Shown here in pieces: positions 1-8,594 of a DNA stretch of 39,402 nucleotides (within the stretch, counting starts at the first letter, position 1; each line of letters begins with the position of its first letter). Source of the stretch: CAZZNQ01 sp964655775 (lineage in GTDB: Bacteria > Planctomycetota > Brocadiia > SM23-32). The notes beneath the pieces are model-generated. The model saw nothing but the letters and a program-made list of their open reading frames with translations. It had not been told where the DNA came from and searched no databases. The position numbers and the translations under genes were made by a program. Location of the stretch: contig CAZZNQ010000031.1 in NCBI GenBank assembly GCA_964655775.1, forward strand, positions 1 to 39,402, read 5' to 3'.

Positions 1-1285
1 GAGGGGCGCGCTGTTATCCGGGCGTTATCCCCACCAGACGGGAATGATCTACAACCCCGAACTTCCCTCCGGCATCGGACATCGCTTGTGCGAGTTCACA
101 GAGGAGATCGTGCCGTTCTCGGCGCCCCTTTCGGAAGCCGGTTACGCCTGCCATCACGTCGGGAAGTGGCATATCGGTTCCTGGTTCGAGAGCCGGCCGT
201 CGGACTACGGCTTCGAAGGTGTCTTCTACCCCGGCTACGGCTATCCCCGCGAGCACGAACACTACCTGGACTACCTGCGGGGGTACGGCATAGAGGGATT
301 CAGCCTGGAATCGCCCAGACAGGGTGGCAAGGCGGCCCGGTATTTCAACGAACACGACGTGCCCTTGGGGGCGTCCATCCCGGGATACCTTACGGCTCAG
401 ACCATCGAGCGCCTGAAGGCACCGCGCCGGGGCGGCCAGCGCTTTTTCCTAAGCTGCAACTTCTGGGGCCCGCATATTCCGGTGAACATCCCGCCGGAGT
501 ATCTCTACATGTATGAGCCGGAGCGTATGCCACTGCCCCCCAGTTTCCGCAACATCTCCGACAATCGGCCGGAGATCGTGCGCCTGGCCCACTGCCTGTG
601 GGGCGGCGAGGCGCTGACGGACGACATGGTGCGGAACATCGTCGCCGCCTATTACGGCTACGTAACCCTGATCGACCACGAGATCGGGCGGGTGCTTGAG
701 TTCCTGGAAGTGGAGGGGATGTTGGACGAGACCCTCGTCGTGTTCAGCGCGGACCACGGATCATCGCTGGGCAGCCACGGCCTCCAGGACAAGGGGCTGA
801 ACATGTATGACGACGTCTACCGGATACCGTTGATCGTCGCCGGGCCCACAGTCAGGCAGCCGGGCAGAGCAGTGGCCGACCTGGTTTCGCACATGGACCT
901 GACGCCAACGTTCGTGGAGTTGGCCGGAACCAAGGTCCCCGCTGACTACGTTGGCCGCTCCCTGCTGCCTTACGTCCGTGGCACAGAACCGGTTGATCCT
1001 CGGACCGAGATCGTGATGGAGGCGTTCGGCCACCAGGTGCCGTTCTTCCAACGCGCGATTCGGGATTGCCGCTACAAGTACATCTTCAACGCGACGGCGC
1101 GAGATGAGTTCTATGACATCGACAGCGACCCGTGGGAGACCGTCAACCTGATCGATGCCGTGTCTCCGGGCCTGCTGGAATCCTACCGGAATCGACTGCG
1201 TGACTGGATGGAGGCAAGCAAGGACCCGCTGCGACGGTATTTCGGGTCAGTCGCATTCACTGAGGCCTACCGCGTGCAGGAGTAG
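1..1285 (+). CDS. Sulfatase (arylsulfatase family), 5' end missing
   Basis: Hydrolyses a sulfate ester, probably on a polysaccharide or other organic sulfate; the exact substrate cannot be told. The reading frame is open from base 2 and begins RGALLSGRYPHQTGM. This is the tail of the sulfatase signature C/S-x-P-S-R, so the formylglycine precursor residue and the N-terminus lie just upstream of the window. The internal ATG at 44 is therefore not the true start. Visible family motifs are HVGKWHIG, and late in the protein DHGSSLGSHGLQDKG followed by IPLIVAGP, which carry metal and sulfate ligands of the alkaline-phosphatase fold. The 427 residues present account for nearly the whole domain. The ORF ends 89 bases before the chosen start of the exported protease. 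Family assignment is secure; any signal peptide is out of view. Confidence 0.93.
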   Translation, partial: RGALLSGRYPHQTGMIYNPELPSGIGHRLCEFTEEIVPFSAPLSEAGYACHHVGKWHIGSWFESRPSDYGFEGVFYPGYGYPREHEHYLDYLRGYGIEGFSLESPRQGGKAARYFNEHDVPLGASIPGYLTAQTIERLKAPRRGGQRFFLSCNFWGPHIPVNIPPEYLYMYEPERMPLPPSFRNISDNRPEIVRLAHCLWGGEALTDDMVRNIVAAYYGYVTLIDHEIGRVLEFLEVEGMLDETLVVFSADHGSSLGSHGLQDKGLNMYDDVYRIPLIVAGPTVRQPGRAVADLVSHMDLTPTFVELAGTKVPADYVGRSLLPYVRGTEPVDPRTEIVMEAFGHQVPFFQRAIRDCRYKYIFNATARDEFYDIDSDPWETVNLIDAVSPGLLESYRNRLRDWMEASKDPLRRYFGSVAFTEAYRVQE

Positions 1286-1374
1286 TGGTCGGTCCCGACG
1301 TCTGGCCGGCGCAGAATGAGTGGCGTGCCGTTTGCGGCAAGCATTCGATGGGACCCATGCGGAGAACTGCATCC

Positions 1375-2937
1375 ATGAGAAGTGCCCTACCGATTTCATT
1401 GGTGGCCTTACTGTTCGCTGCACTGCCTGCACTTAGTCTGATAGCGGCAGGATCGGCGGCGCCTGACTGGCGTGCGAGGAACATGGCCAAGTTGATGCGC
1501 CGTGCGTACAAGGACTACGTCGGATACAACGAACTTGCGGAGGAACTTGGTGATCGGCTGCCCGACGGCTCCGGAATCCGGGTGATGCAGGTGGAGGCGG
1601 GCAAACCGGAGGACGAGGAGGACGGCGGATGGTCCCCCGACCCGGAACTGGACTTCCTTGCCGGAAAGCACTTCATCTATCCCGGACTCACGGCGAAACA
1701 TGCTTCAGACGTTTCATTCCGGTTCTACAGCAGCGAATCGATGGCTCCGGGCGTCAAGGAGATCGAGTGCCTCCCGAACGTTGTCTGGGGTCTTGCGAAG
1801 ACGGGAATGCTGCGCAGCGGCACGCGGGTGCTGCCCCAGGTCTCCTCCTGCCGAGTAGCCAATCACAGTTGGGTGGCAACGCCCAAGGGTTGGCCGGACA
1901 CCGAAGGTCTGCCGGCACAGAGCGACGACCCCGGCGAACGCATGCGCCTGGAGGTGCTGAAACGCATAGACTACCTTGTCGACACCGACGATTTCATTCA
2001 GGTGGGTGGCGCCAACAACAAGCAGACCGTGCCCGACGTGATCCAATCCTGCTATAACGCGATCTGTGTTGGGAAGACGGATGCGCGCCACTCTTTGGGT
2101 ACGAACGCACTGGACGATCCGCTCTACTGCGACGGGCGGACCAAACCAGACCTGGTAGCACCGGACAAGGCAACCAGTCTCGCCAGTCCCATGGTCGCCG
2201 CCGCCGTAGTAGTCCTCCTTGATTTCGCACAGCAACAAGGCAACAAGATCTCGAACGCCGGCTATACCTCGCCTCGGACGCAGCGACTCGTGTGGCACGC
2301 AGAGACCTCCGAGGTGATCAAGGCCGCCCTGATGGCGGGCGCCGACCGCACGACCCATAACGGGCTGCAGCTACTGGGCAACATCTCGGATTACCGTGAG
2401 GAGGTCGAGAACCGAACGGCGAACGGCCTCGACCGTCGCTACGGGGCAGGCCAGCTCAACCTGCGCAATAGCCTCTACCTGCTTGCTACGGGGGAACAGG
2501 ACTCCCTGGAGGATGGCGGCGAAGGGAACGGCAGCGTGGACGTGATGGGCTTCGACTACGATCCGGAGTTCGGCGGGACGGACGGCAGCAACCGGCAGGC
2601 GACATACCGACTGCCGGAGGTAACTGAGCCCATATACCTGAAGGCCTCCCTCGTGTGGAACATACAGGTGAATGCCGGCCGCACCGAATGGGACGGGGAG
2701 GCCGTGCTGCATGATCTTGACCTGATGCTCTGCGATGCCGACCTGCCGAAGGCAACACCTATGGCCCGGTCCGCCAGTTTCCACGACAACAGTGAGAACC
2801 TTTGGTGCGGCCTCCGGCCCGGCAGGCGCTACATGCTCCGGATTGAGCCTGCGAAGTCCGAGCCTGATTTCTGCCAGGACTACGCAATCGCGTGGCAGCT
2901 CGGCAGAGTTCCAGAGAGCGGGATCGATATCGATTAG
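1375..2937 (+). CDS. Exported subtilisin-like (S8) protein with atypical triad
   Basis: About 520 residues. A hydrophobic signal peptide (residues about 4-28, ending AAGSAAPDW) precedes a peptidase S8-like domain. The serine region reads KPDLVAPDKATSLASPMVAAA, with S268 as nucleophile in ATS rather than the usual GTS. H109 in KHASDV matches the first His of HGTH. The oxyanion Asn may lie in QVGGANNK. The aspartate strand, normally V-x-D-T-G, reads MQVEAG, so Glu seems to replace Asp. The C-terminal 170 residues look like a beta-sandwich, as in many secreted subtilases. ATG codons at 1348, 1357 and 1375 are all possible starts; GGAGA ten bases upstream favours 1375. It follows the sulfatase on the same strand. 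It may be a secreted protease or an inactive relative. Confidence 0.8.
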   Translation: MRSALPISLVALLFAALPALSLIAAGSAAPDWRARNMAKLMRRAYKDYVGYNELAEELGDRLPDGSGIRVMQVEAGKPEDEEDGGWSPDPELDFLAGKHFIYPGLTAKHASDVSFRFYSSESMAPGVKEIECLPNVVWGLAKTGMLRSGTRVLPQVSSCRVANHSWVATPKGWPDTEGLPAQSDDPGERMRLEVLKRIDYLVDTDDFIQVGGANNKQTVPDVIQSCYNAICVGKTDARHSLGTNALDDPLYCDGRTKPDLVAPDKATSLASPMVAAAVVVLLDFAQQQGNKISNAGYTSPRTQRLVWHAETSEVIKAALMAGADRTTHNGLQLLGNISDYREEVENRTANGLDRRYGAGQLNLRNSLYLLATGEQDSLEDGGEGNGSVDVMGFDYDPEFGGTDGSNRQATYRLPEVTEPIYLKASLVWNIQVNAGRTEWDGEAVLHDLDLMLCDADLPKATPMARSASFHDNSENLWCGLRPGRRYMLRIEPAKSEPDFCQDYAIAWQLGRVPESGIDID

Positions 2938-2993
2938 CCGCTTTCTCTCCTGGCACAAGTGGCACCGAGCCCACCGGTAGGGGCCTCGGTCGC

Positions 2994-3022
2994 TTGCGAC
3001 CTGATCTGGGCACAGGTAGAAT
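2994..3022 (+). promoter_or_regulatory. Candidate sigma70-type promoter for the RidA-like gene
   Basis: TTGCGA (2994-2999) and TAGAAT (3017-3022) are separated by exactly 17 bases in the gap after the protease gene. The -10 box matches the consensus at five of six positions. Transcription would begin near 3029, downstream of the ATG at 3021, which supports the GTG at 3111 as the translation start. This is seen by eye only. Confidence 0.55.
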
Positions 3023-3110
3023 GCCCCATTCCACGGCTTCGTGCAGGGCCGGGCTGCGGTCCGCTCGCAGGGCCGATGACGGCGAGTCTTCTTGGCGAAG
3101 GGATTCCCGC

Positions 3111-4244
3111 GTGTTCGCGTTTCGGGACCGTAGCATCTCAGACGGCGCGTCCGACCTTGTGCTCATCAACTTCACGGTTGAGGATGTCGGCGACCACCTT
3201 ACGGTTCTGAGTGCCCTCAAGGAGTCTGACCGCCAGGTCGGCCTAGGAAACGTTGCGCGGCAGGTTTTTTTCCTCGCTGAGTACGAGGACCGACACGAGG
3301 TCGAGCGAGCTGTTGCTGAAGCGTACGGTCCCGGCAGACCGGGTACCAGCTACGTGTACCAGCCGCCGGCGGATGGAAGCCCGGTAAGCGCGGAGCTCTG
3401 GGCGTTCGCCAACGGCTCCGTTGTGCGCAATAGCGGGCATGGCAGTGTCGCTAAATGGGGTGGCGTTAACTGGAGTTTCGTCGGGGGATTGGAGGCACGT
3501 GAAGACGAACCACCGGGCGAGGGCGCCCTGCACGTGTTGTGCATGGCGGAGGATATCCTGAATCGCTCCGGCACCGACTTCCGCCGCATCGTGCGTACCT
3601 GGTACTACATGGGCAACATCCTCATGCCCCTGGACGGCGAGCCCCGCTACAACTACTTCAACCAGGCCCGCAACGAGTTCTACCGCGACAAGTGGCCCGA
3701 CCTCTGTGCAACCCCAGCAAGCACGGGGATAGGTATGTGCACGGACAACTTCACCTTCGAAGCACTGGCCGTCGATGGACCGGCAGAGGCGCACCGCGTT
3801 GTCTGGTTGGACAATCCCCTTCAGACTCAGCCGCATCGCTATGCCATCGACTCGCCCGAGATCCGCAAACCCAGCTTCTCTCGCGGCGCTGCGGTAGTGC
3901 TGCAGGACTGCGTTGTCATATTCGTGTCCGGGACGGCCAGCGTGCGCGGCTCTGAGGTGCTGCATCCGAGGGATCCCGCCGCTCAGACCGAGGTGACCAT
4001 CGAGAATATCGCTGCACTGATAGGTGAAGGTAACACCGTAGCCAACTATGGTCTGCCCCGCGGCGCGGACCTCGAAGACATCCAACAGTTGCGCGTCTAC
4101 GTCAAACGGCCGGAGCACCTCGATACGGTCCGTTCCATCTGCTGCTCTATGCTTCCCGACGTGCCGAACAGCTACCTGATCAGTGACGTATGTCGCGATG
4201 CCTGGCTGATGGAAATCGAAGCCGTGGTCGCTTTTCAGCGCTGA
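3111..4244 (+). CDS. RidA/chorismatase-like (YjgF superfamily) protein
   Basis: About 377 residues. The C-terminal third has RidA-superfamily features: FVSGTAS, then QTEVTIENIAALI, then RDAWLMEIEAVVAF at the end. The middle contains YYMGNILMPLDG, YNYFNQARNEFY and ASTGIGM, resembling the FkbO/Hyg5-type chorismatase branch, whose members hydrolyse chorismate; RidA itself deaminates reactive enamines. The substrate here is unknown. GTG at 3111 is preferred because GAAGGGA (3097-3103) lies 7 bases upstream and the residues encoded before it are Arg/Ser-rich and look non-coding. An ATG at 3021 would overlap the -10 box of a good promoter. No aromatic or polyketide biosynthesis genes flank it, so it appears to be a stand-alone gene. 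It converges on the minus-strand set ending at 4295. Confidence 0.78.
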   Translation: MFAFRDRSISDGASDLVLINFTVEDVGDHLTVLSALKESDRQVGLGNVARQVFFLAEYEDRHEVERAVAEAYGPGRPGTSYVYQPPADGSPVSAELWAFANGSVVRNSGHGSVAKWGGVNWSFVGGLEAREDEPPGEGALHVLCMAEDILNRSGTDFRRIVRTWYYMGNILMPLDGEPRYNYFNQARNEFYRDKWPDLCATPASTGIGMCTDNFTFEALAVDGPAEAHRVVWLDNPLQTQPHRYAIDSPEIRKPSFSRGAAVVLQDCVVIFVSGTASVRGSEVLHPRDPAAQTEVTIENIAALIGEGNTVANYGLPRGADLEDIQQLRVYVKRPEHLDTVRSICCSMLPDVPNSYLISDVCRDAWLMEIEAVVAFQR

Positions 4245-4294
4245 AGCTCAGCCCACCACTCCGGGAGATCCGGCAGCATCCGGCTCGGAGGCTT

Positions 4295-4639
4295 TCAGCG
4301 GTCCGGCATCGGCCTGGCGGGGGAGTCCATGTAACGCCTGTAGCCGTAGAGCATCTGGCGCGCGGCCTCGTTTGTGCCACTCAGTTGCCTGAGATCCGTC
4401 ACGACCCGCTGGCAGAACTGGTGGAGGGCCGCACGACCCCGTGACATCTCCGCATAGGCGCGCGCCTGCCGCTTGACGACGAGGTTCTCTCCGATCAGGT
4501 ACACGTTCAGACACGCGCTGACCGCCAGGCATGCCAGAACCAGCAGCGTGAGAACCCGTTTGATGAACGCCAGATCGTCAGTCGGACGGGGCTCAGCGTC
4601 GGGCGCAACAGCTTCGGCTTCTTGTACGTCGTCTTGCAT
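4295..4639 (-). CDS. Small single-pass membrane protein, unknown
   Basis: 114 residues. An acidic N-terminus of about 28 residues precedes one transmembrane helix (LTLLVLACLAVSACLNVYLIG, about 30-50), then a charged, probably helical tail with RQARAYAEMSRGRAALHQFCQR. It is not recognised as a known family. AGGAG lies about 7 bases upstream of the ATG, and the gene starts 44 bases after the heme-propeller gene, so it is probably the last gene of that minus-strand set. The arrangement suggests a small partner or anchor for the two upstream products, which is inference. Translation context and operon position make it likely to be real. Confidence 0.68.
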   Translation of the reverse strand: MQDDVQEAEAVAPDAEPRPTDDLAFIKRVLTLLVLACLAVSACLNVYLIGENLVVKRQARAYAEMSRGRAALHQFCQRVVTDLRQLSGTNEAARQMLYGYRRYMDSPARPMPDR

Positions 4640-4683
4640 GTTCCGCTCTCCTGATGGGGGCTGAGGCGTACGTGCAGAGATGC

Positions 4684-6309
4684 CTATTCCTTAAGGAAGC
4701 TGGTTCTCGCGAGGATATCGGAGCCGCTGATCGGACCGTCGTACCGCAGGAATTCGGGCACGTTGAAGCACATCATTGTGTCGTCCTTGCACGGCAGTTC
4801 CACCGGCGGCGATGCGTGGCCGTCTTCGTCGATCTCGGTGAGGTAGATGCGGGCGAAGATGCCGTCGTCCCGCTTGGACGCGAACAGCAGCCAGCGGCCG
4901 TTGGAGGACCAGCTATGGTGCGAGTCCATGGCGTAGGGCACGTTGCATTCAAGGGGGCGCGGCTCCGCGCCATCCTCGGTGGACATAATCCACAGGTCGG
5001 AGCTGGGCGCCACCAGTGATGACCAATCGCACTTATTGAACACCAGCCACTTGCCGTCCGGGCTGAAGCGCGGGGCGAAGTTGCTCATCTCGTTGTGCGA
5101 GGCGCCCGGAATTGGGGTGGCCTCGCCGCCCTTTCCGTCGTTGTAGGGCACCTTGTACAGGTTGTACCTGCGTTCGGCGAAACCTTCCTCCATCGAGATC
5201 TCCTCCGCGCGGGCGAACACGATCGTCTTCCCATCCGGCGACCACGTCGGGAAGCTCTCCATGTTCTCGGGTGTGGACGCCCCGGTGAGAGGGAACACCT
5301 CCAGGGTCTCGCTGTCGACGATCAAGATGTCGGCCGTCAACACGTAGAACTCCTGTGTCTCCAGCGTTATCAAAGGCCTCACGCTCACGCGATACCCCCC
5401 CGTCACAGCGACTCGTGTGCCTTCAGGGTCCCATGTCATGAAAAAGGAGTTGATGTTGAGCGTCTTGGCTGAGCGGGAACCCATGTTATACAGCCCCAGG
5501 ATGCGCCTCTGGGTCTCCGGCACAAGTTGGTCGCGCACAGCTATGGCAAGGTCGATGTCCTCACTCGGGATGTCGGGACTGACGGGGAAGGAGTGGCAGT
5601 TCGTACAGTAAGTCTGCTCGCCGGGCAGAAACTGGTCGGCATCGAACGAGTCAATGAAGCGATAGTGGATGTCCGGCGTCTTGTAGCCGTGGAAAAGTGG
5701 CGTGACCATCCGATAGACGATGAGTCGATCGGCTGGATAAGTGGAGACCCGGAACCGCGAGGAATCCATCCATACTTCGGCATCGCCTCCGGAGGTGCGT
5801 TTCAGGCCCCGGACCTCCAGATCGATCCACTCGCCCGTTTTCGCCGACTTGATCGCCTCCCAGGTCCGTGCGTCAGGGCGCCAGGACGTCCTTCTAGTGA
5901 TCACGTGCAGGGGTTCATTCTGACCGGCAGGGCGGATACTGAGCCGCCACAGATCGTTCTCCGTGTCTTGCCACTGAAACAAAGGCGGCGCGATGTTCCT
6001 CGGGAAGGAGGCGCCATCGTAGGGCCGCAGGAGCGTGAGACGCTGCGCGGGCAGCGTCTCCCGGTAGCATGTTTCGTAGTCGGAAGGCAAGGCCGACTGA
6101 TCGAACAGAATCGCCTGCTCCTCCGCCTCGCCCGCCACCTTCGGGTTGTCCGCCTCAAAGAGACTCGGCGGGACCATAGGAGAACCGTCGAGAATGATGG
6201 TGTCCGAAAGGGCCTCTTGCGCTCTGCTCTGCGCTGCCACGAGTACAGCGAGGCATGCCGCCGCCAGCAGGGAGCGGCTCAGGATCGTGCTACTGCGGAT
6301 AGACTGCAT
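4684..6309 (-). CDS. Exported TolB/PD40-type beta-propeller with one CxxCH heme motif
   Basis: 541 residues with a signal peptide (about 4-30, ending AAQSRAQ). The middle carries a single c-type heme site, CTNCH (C235, C238, H239), inside a predicted beta-rich region. Several PD40 repeats follow, such as FPTWSPDGKTIVFARAEE, FAPRFSPDGKWLVFNK and HHSWSSNGRWLLFASKRDD, forming a TolB-like propeller. Such proteins are common in Planctomycetota and related phyla and act outside the cytoplasm; their electron partner is unknown. The ATG at 6309 is chosen because GGAAGGA lies upstream and the signal peptide begins there; an upstream extension to 6384 would be Arg/Cys-rich. The start overlaps the end of the TPR gene by 20 bases, so the two are probably translationally coupled. 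Confidence 0.85.
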   Translation of the reverse strand: MQSIRSSTILSRSLLAAACLAVLVAAQSRAQEALSDTIILDGSPMVPPSLFEADNPKVAGEAEEQAILFDQSALPSDYETCYRETLPAQRLTLLRPYDGASFPRNIAPPLFQWQDTENDLWRLSIRPAGQNEPLHVITRRTSWRPDARTWEAIKSAKTGEWIDLEVRGLKRTSGGDAEVWMDSSRFRVSTYPADRLIVYRMVTPLFHGYKTPDIHYRFIDSFDADQFLPGEQTYCTNCHSFPVSPDIPSEDIDLAIAVRDQLVPETQRRILGLYNMGSRSAKTLNINSFFMTWDPEGTRVAVTGGYRVSVRPLITLETQEFYVLTADILIVDSETLEVFPLTGASTPENMESFPTWSPDGKTIVFARAEEISMEEGFAERRYNLYKVPYNDGKGGEATPIPGASHNEMSNFAPRFSPDGKWLVFNKCDWSSLVAPSSDLWIMSTEDGAEPRPLECNVPYAMDSHHSWSSNGRWLLFASKRDDGIFARIYLTEIDEDGHASPPVELPCKDDTMMCFNVPEFLRYDGPISGSDILARTSFLKE

Positions 6310-8356
6310 CGGGGGGATCCTTCCACGTATTCTCTTGTGCCGGCAGGCGGCCCTGCCGGTCCCGTGCTGCGTGCAGGTCTTCAAGAGCCCGGGCCACCGT
6401 CGGCGACTGCGAGCTCAGCTCATACGCAACCTGCAGATTCTCCTCTGCAGCGGCGTAGTCGCCGCGGCGGAGGAAGTATCGTCCCACTTCCAGCGGTACT
6501 TCCCAGAAAACGTACTCCTCGTCGTGCAGGATGATGCGCACAGCATCTTCCTGCTGAAGCAAGCTCAGCGGACGGCCCGAGAACCACTGCTGCACCTTCT
6601 CCTTGTCGAACGAGAACCCATCGAAGATCGGGGAGAAGTCGGGTTCGCCGGCGGCACCGGTTACCTCGCGCCAGCGACTGGCGTAATGACCACGAGCCGG
6701 CTTGTCCTTGGCGACATCTGCCAAGAAGCTCAGGTAGTAAAGGGCTGTGGCGTTCTCCGGTTGCATGGACAGCGTGTGTTCGAAGTGCTTTCGTGCAGCC
6801 CGGAAGAAGTTCTTGTAGATAAGCGCCCTTCCCAGGTTGTTGTACAGCCTCACGTCATAGGGATCGATCACCAGCGAGCAGGCCCAGAAGTGCTCTGCGA
6901 CGCTGATATAGCCCAGCCTAAAGGCGAAGTCGGCCGTGTGGCAGATCAGGTTCTTCATGATCTTCGCCCGCCACCAGCTGCCGCGAGGGAAGATGTAGTA
7001 GCCTGCCACCTTGTCGTTCCCAAGTCCTTCGTAGGCACGCCCGAGCCCGACGTTCACTGTGTCGCGAGCCAACCCGCCCACTTTCTCCTCGTACCGAAGG
7101 TGCATCAGCAGCTCACGGGCTTCGCCGTACTGTCCCGCCTCGATCAGCGCCTCCGCCATGTTCACCTCCACCGGTACGCTGCGCGGGCGATGTCTCAGCA
7201 TCGCGCTCCAGTAGGTCACGTTGTTCCGGTAGGTGACTCCTCCGGCCACCGTGATGCAAACCAGGGCTGCGAGCCCGCCCGCCACCATCACCTTACGGTG
7301 TCTCGCGCGGATGAGCAGGAGCAGTGGGGCCAGTGAGACGCCCGCGAGTGCTACCAGGTACAGTGGGCTTCCAAAGACCATCGTCCGGACGGCAAACGCA
7401 GGCTGCAGCACGCGCAGAAGACCGCTCTCCTGAAGCTCGGTGAGAGCTACACGGAAGACGGGGCGCACCTCCACCGACGCTGACACTGCCAGGCGAAGGA
7501 CCGCCACGAGAAGGTACGGAATCAGTGCGCCGCCTACCCCCAGGAACTTGCTGCGCCGACTTCCAGAGGCGGCGCCGAAGATCGCCGCGAGGAGCAGAAG
7601 CCCCACAAGAGTGAGGGAGGCAGGCACCGCCCATATCGACGCCACCGAAGCAATGAGAAAGGCATAGACGAGCCCCACGGATGTGCCGACGGGATGTCGC
7701 TCGTGGAAGAGGCCGATGATGCAGACGAAGGCCGGGGCTATGAGCGCGGGCGGGAAGGTAAAGACTGCAACAAGGAAAAGCACCACCGACAGCGTTCTGT
7801 AGACAACCGTGCTCCGCGCCAAACTCAGCGTGTAGAGCCAGAGGGTAAGGGCACCGAACAGCAGCCCCCACAAGATATAGATCGAGTTAACGTCATTGAG
7901 AAGGAACAGAAAACCGGGGTGCACGAGGTACACAGCCGCCCATCCCGCCGCCGCCAAGGCGCTCACAAGCCGGCGCATTGTCGCAAACACGACCAGGCCG
8001 GCTGCAAGGTGGATGAGCAGGAGAACAACGTGCCAGAAGACCGGGCCGGCGTCCGGGAAGGCGAGATGAATGGCGGCGAACAGCGCGTACCCGACGGGCC
8101 GGTAGTCGCCGCCTGTGGCCAGGAGAAGGTCGCCGGTGAATATCCGGGGCCACAATGATTGGCTTGCCAGCAACGTGTTGTCGAGCAGCGGGTCTGAATA
8201 GGCATTCGGCACGTGGTGGAGCAGGGCGGCGTTGTGCAAGGTCTTGAAGTACGCAACAAGGGCAAGTGCAGCGAGGAAGCAGCAGAACAGCCACGGCACC
8301 CGCCGGCTGCGGGATGTTCCTGCCGCCTGGCTCTGCTGAGAGTCGTTCTCCTGCAC
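6290..8356 (-). CDS. TMTC-like multi-pass (GT-C fold) membrane protein with C-terminal TPRs
   Basis: About 688 residues. The N-terminal two thirds hold about ten hydrophobic helices. An early loop with GGDYRPVGYALFAAIHL resembles the 'YRPL' region of TMTC/PMT-type O-mannosyltransferase relatives, which transfer sugars from polyprenyl-linked donors. The C-terminal part carries TPR-like repeats (PYDVRLYNNLGRALIYKNFF; PENATALYYLSFLADVAKD; GDYAAAEENLQVAYELS). It may therefore be a glycosyltransferase or a scaffold; catalytic acidic residues were not pinned down. GTG at 8356 is preferred to GTG at 8446 because GGGAGGA lies six bases upstream and a promoter -10 box occupies 8438-8443. It is the first gene of the minus-strand trio. 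The TPR-membrane plus heme-propeller pairing suggests a cell-envelope assembly. Confidence 0.78.
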   Translation of the reverse strand: MQENDSQQSQAAGTSRSRRVPWLFCCFLAALALVAYFKTLHNAALLHHVPNAYSDPLLDNTLLASQSLWPRIFTGDLLLATGGDYRPVGYALFAAIHLAFPDAGPVFWHVVLLLIHLAAGLVVFATMRRLVSALAAAGWAAVYLVHPGFLFLLNDVNSIYILWGLLFGALTLWLYTLSLARSTVVYRTLSVVLFLVAVFTFPPALIAPAFVCIIGLFHERHPVGTSVGLVYAFLIASVASIWAVPASLTLVGLLLLAAIFGAASGSRRSKFLGVGGALIPYLLVAVLRLAVSASVEVRPVFRVALTELQESGLLRVLQPAFAVRTMVFGSPLYLVALAGVSLAPLLLLIRARHRKVMVAGGLAALVCITVAGGVTYRNNVTYWSAMLRHRPRSVPVEVNMAEALIEAGQYGEARELLMHLRYEEKVGGLARDTVNVGLGRAYEGLGNDKVAGYYIFPRGSWWRAKIMKNLICHTADFAFRLGYISVAEHFWACSLVIDPYDVRLYNNLGRALIYKNFFRAARKHFEHTLSMQPENATALYYLSFLADVAKDKPARGHYASRWREVTGAAGEPDFSPIFDGFSFDKEKVQQWFSGRPLSLLQQEDAVRIILHDEEYVFWEVPLEVGRYFLRRGDYAAAEENLQVAYELSSQSPTVARALEDLHAARDRQGRLPAQENTWKDPPDAVYPQ

Positions 8357-8362
8357 CTGGCT

Positions 8363-8369
8363 TCCTCCC
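8363..8369 (-). promoter_or_regulatory. Ribosome binding site deciding the start of the TMTC-like gene
   Basis: Read on the minus strand, GGGAGGA lies six bases before the GTG at 8356. It is the best Shine-Dalgarno match in this leader and argues against the upstream GTG at 8446, which sits next to the -10 box. Confidence 0.6.
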
Positions 8370-8437
8370 TCACCTGTTGCAGACTGTACGACCTCGCCGC
8401 CGTCCAGCCATCGTCGGTTACTCTCGATGCGTAAACC

Positions 8438-8466
8438 ATTGTACACCGGCTAACTGGAAAATCCAA
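8438..8466 (-). promoter_or_regulatory. Candidate promoter for the minus-strand TMTC-like operon
   Basis: On the minus strand TTGGAT (8466-8461) and TACAAT (8443-8438) are 17 bases apart. The -10 box lies in GTGTACAAT, the same 9-mer that forms the -10 region of the divergent plus-strand promoter about 100 bases away. Start near 8431 would give a leader of about 75 nt to the GTG at 8356. Confidence 0.58.
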
Positions 8467-8532
8467 AATCCCCGGTGAGCGCCACGCTTGGGGGCCGGTT
8501 CACGCAGTGCCGGTGCCAGAGAGTACGCGCAT

Positions 8533-8561
8533 TTGCAGTCTCTCCCTGGTGCGTGTACAAT
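8533..8561 (+). promoter_or_regulatory. Candidate promoter for the oligopeptide ABC transporter operon
   Basis: TTGCAG (8533-8538) and TACAAT (8556-8561) are separated by 17 bases, and the predicted start near 8568 precedes the ATG at 8595 by about 27 bases. The -10 matches consensus at five of six positions. The preceding GTG makes the 9-mer GTGTACAAT shared, in inverted orientation, with the divergent promoter. Confidence 0.62.
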
Positions 8562-8594
8562 CCAAATCATTCCTACCCCGGAATCCGGTTGAAG

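Noticed and set aside
44..1285. ATG at 44 as the start of the sulfatase gene
   Set aside because: The frame is open upstream to the window edge and encodes the end of the sulfatase signature before this Met, so the true start lies outside.
4245..4294. Bidirectional terminator between the convergent RidA-like and small membrane genes
   Set aside because: Only a short CCGG-CAGCAT-CCGG repeat is visible; no stable stem with a T-run on either strand.
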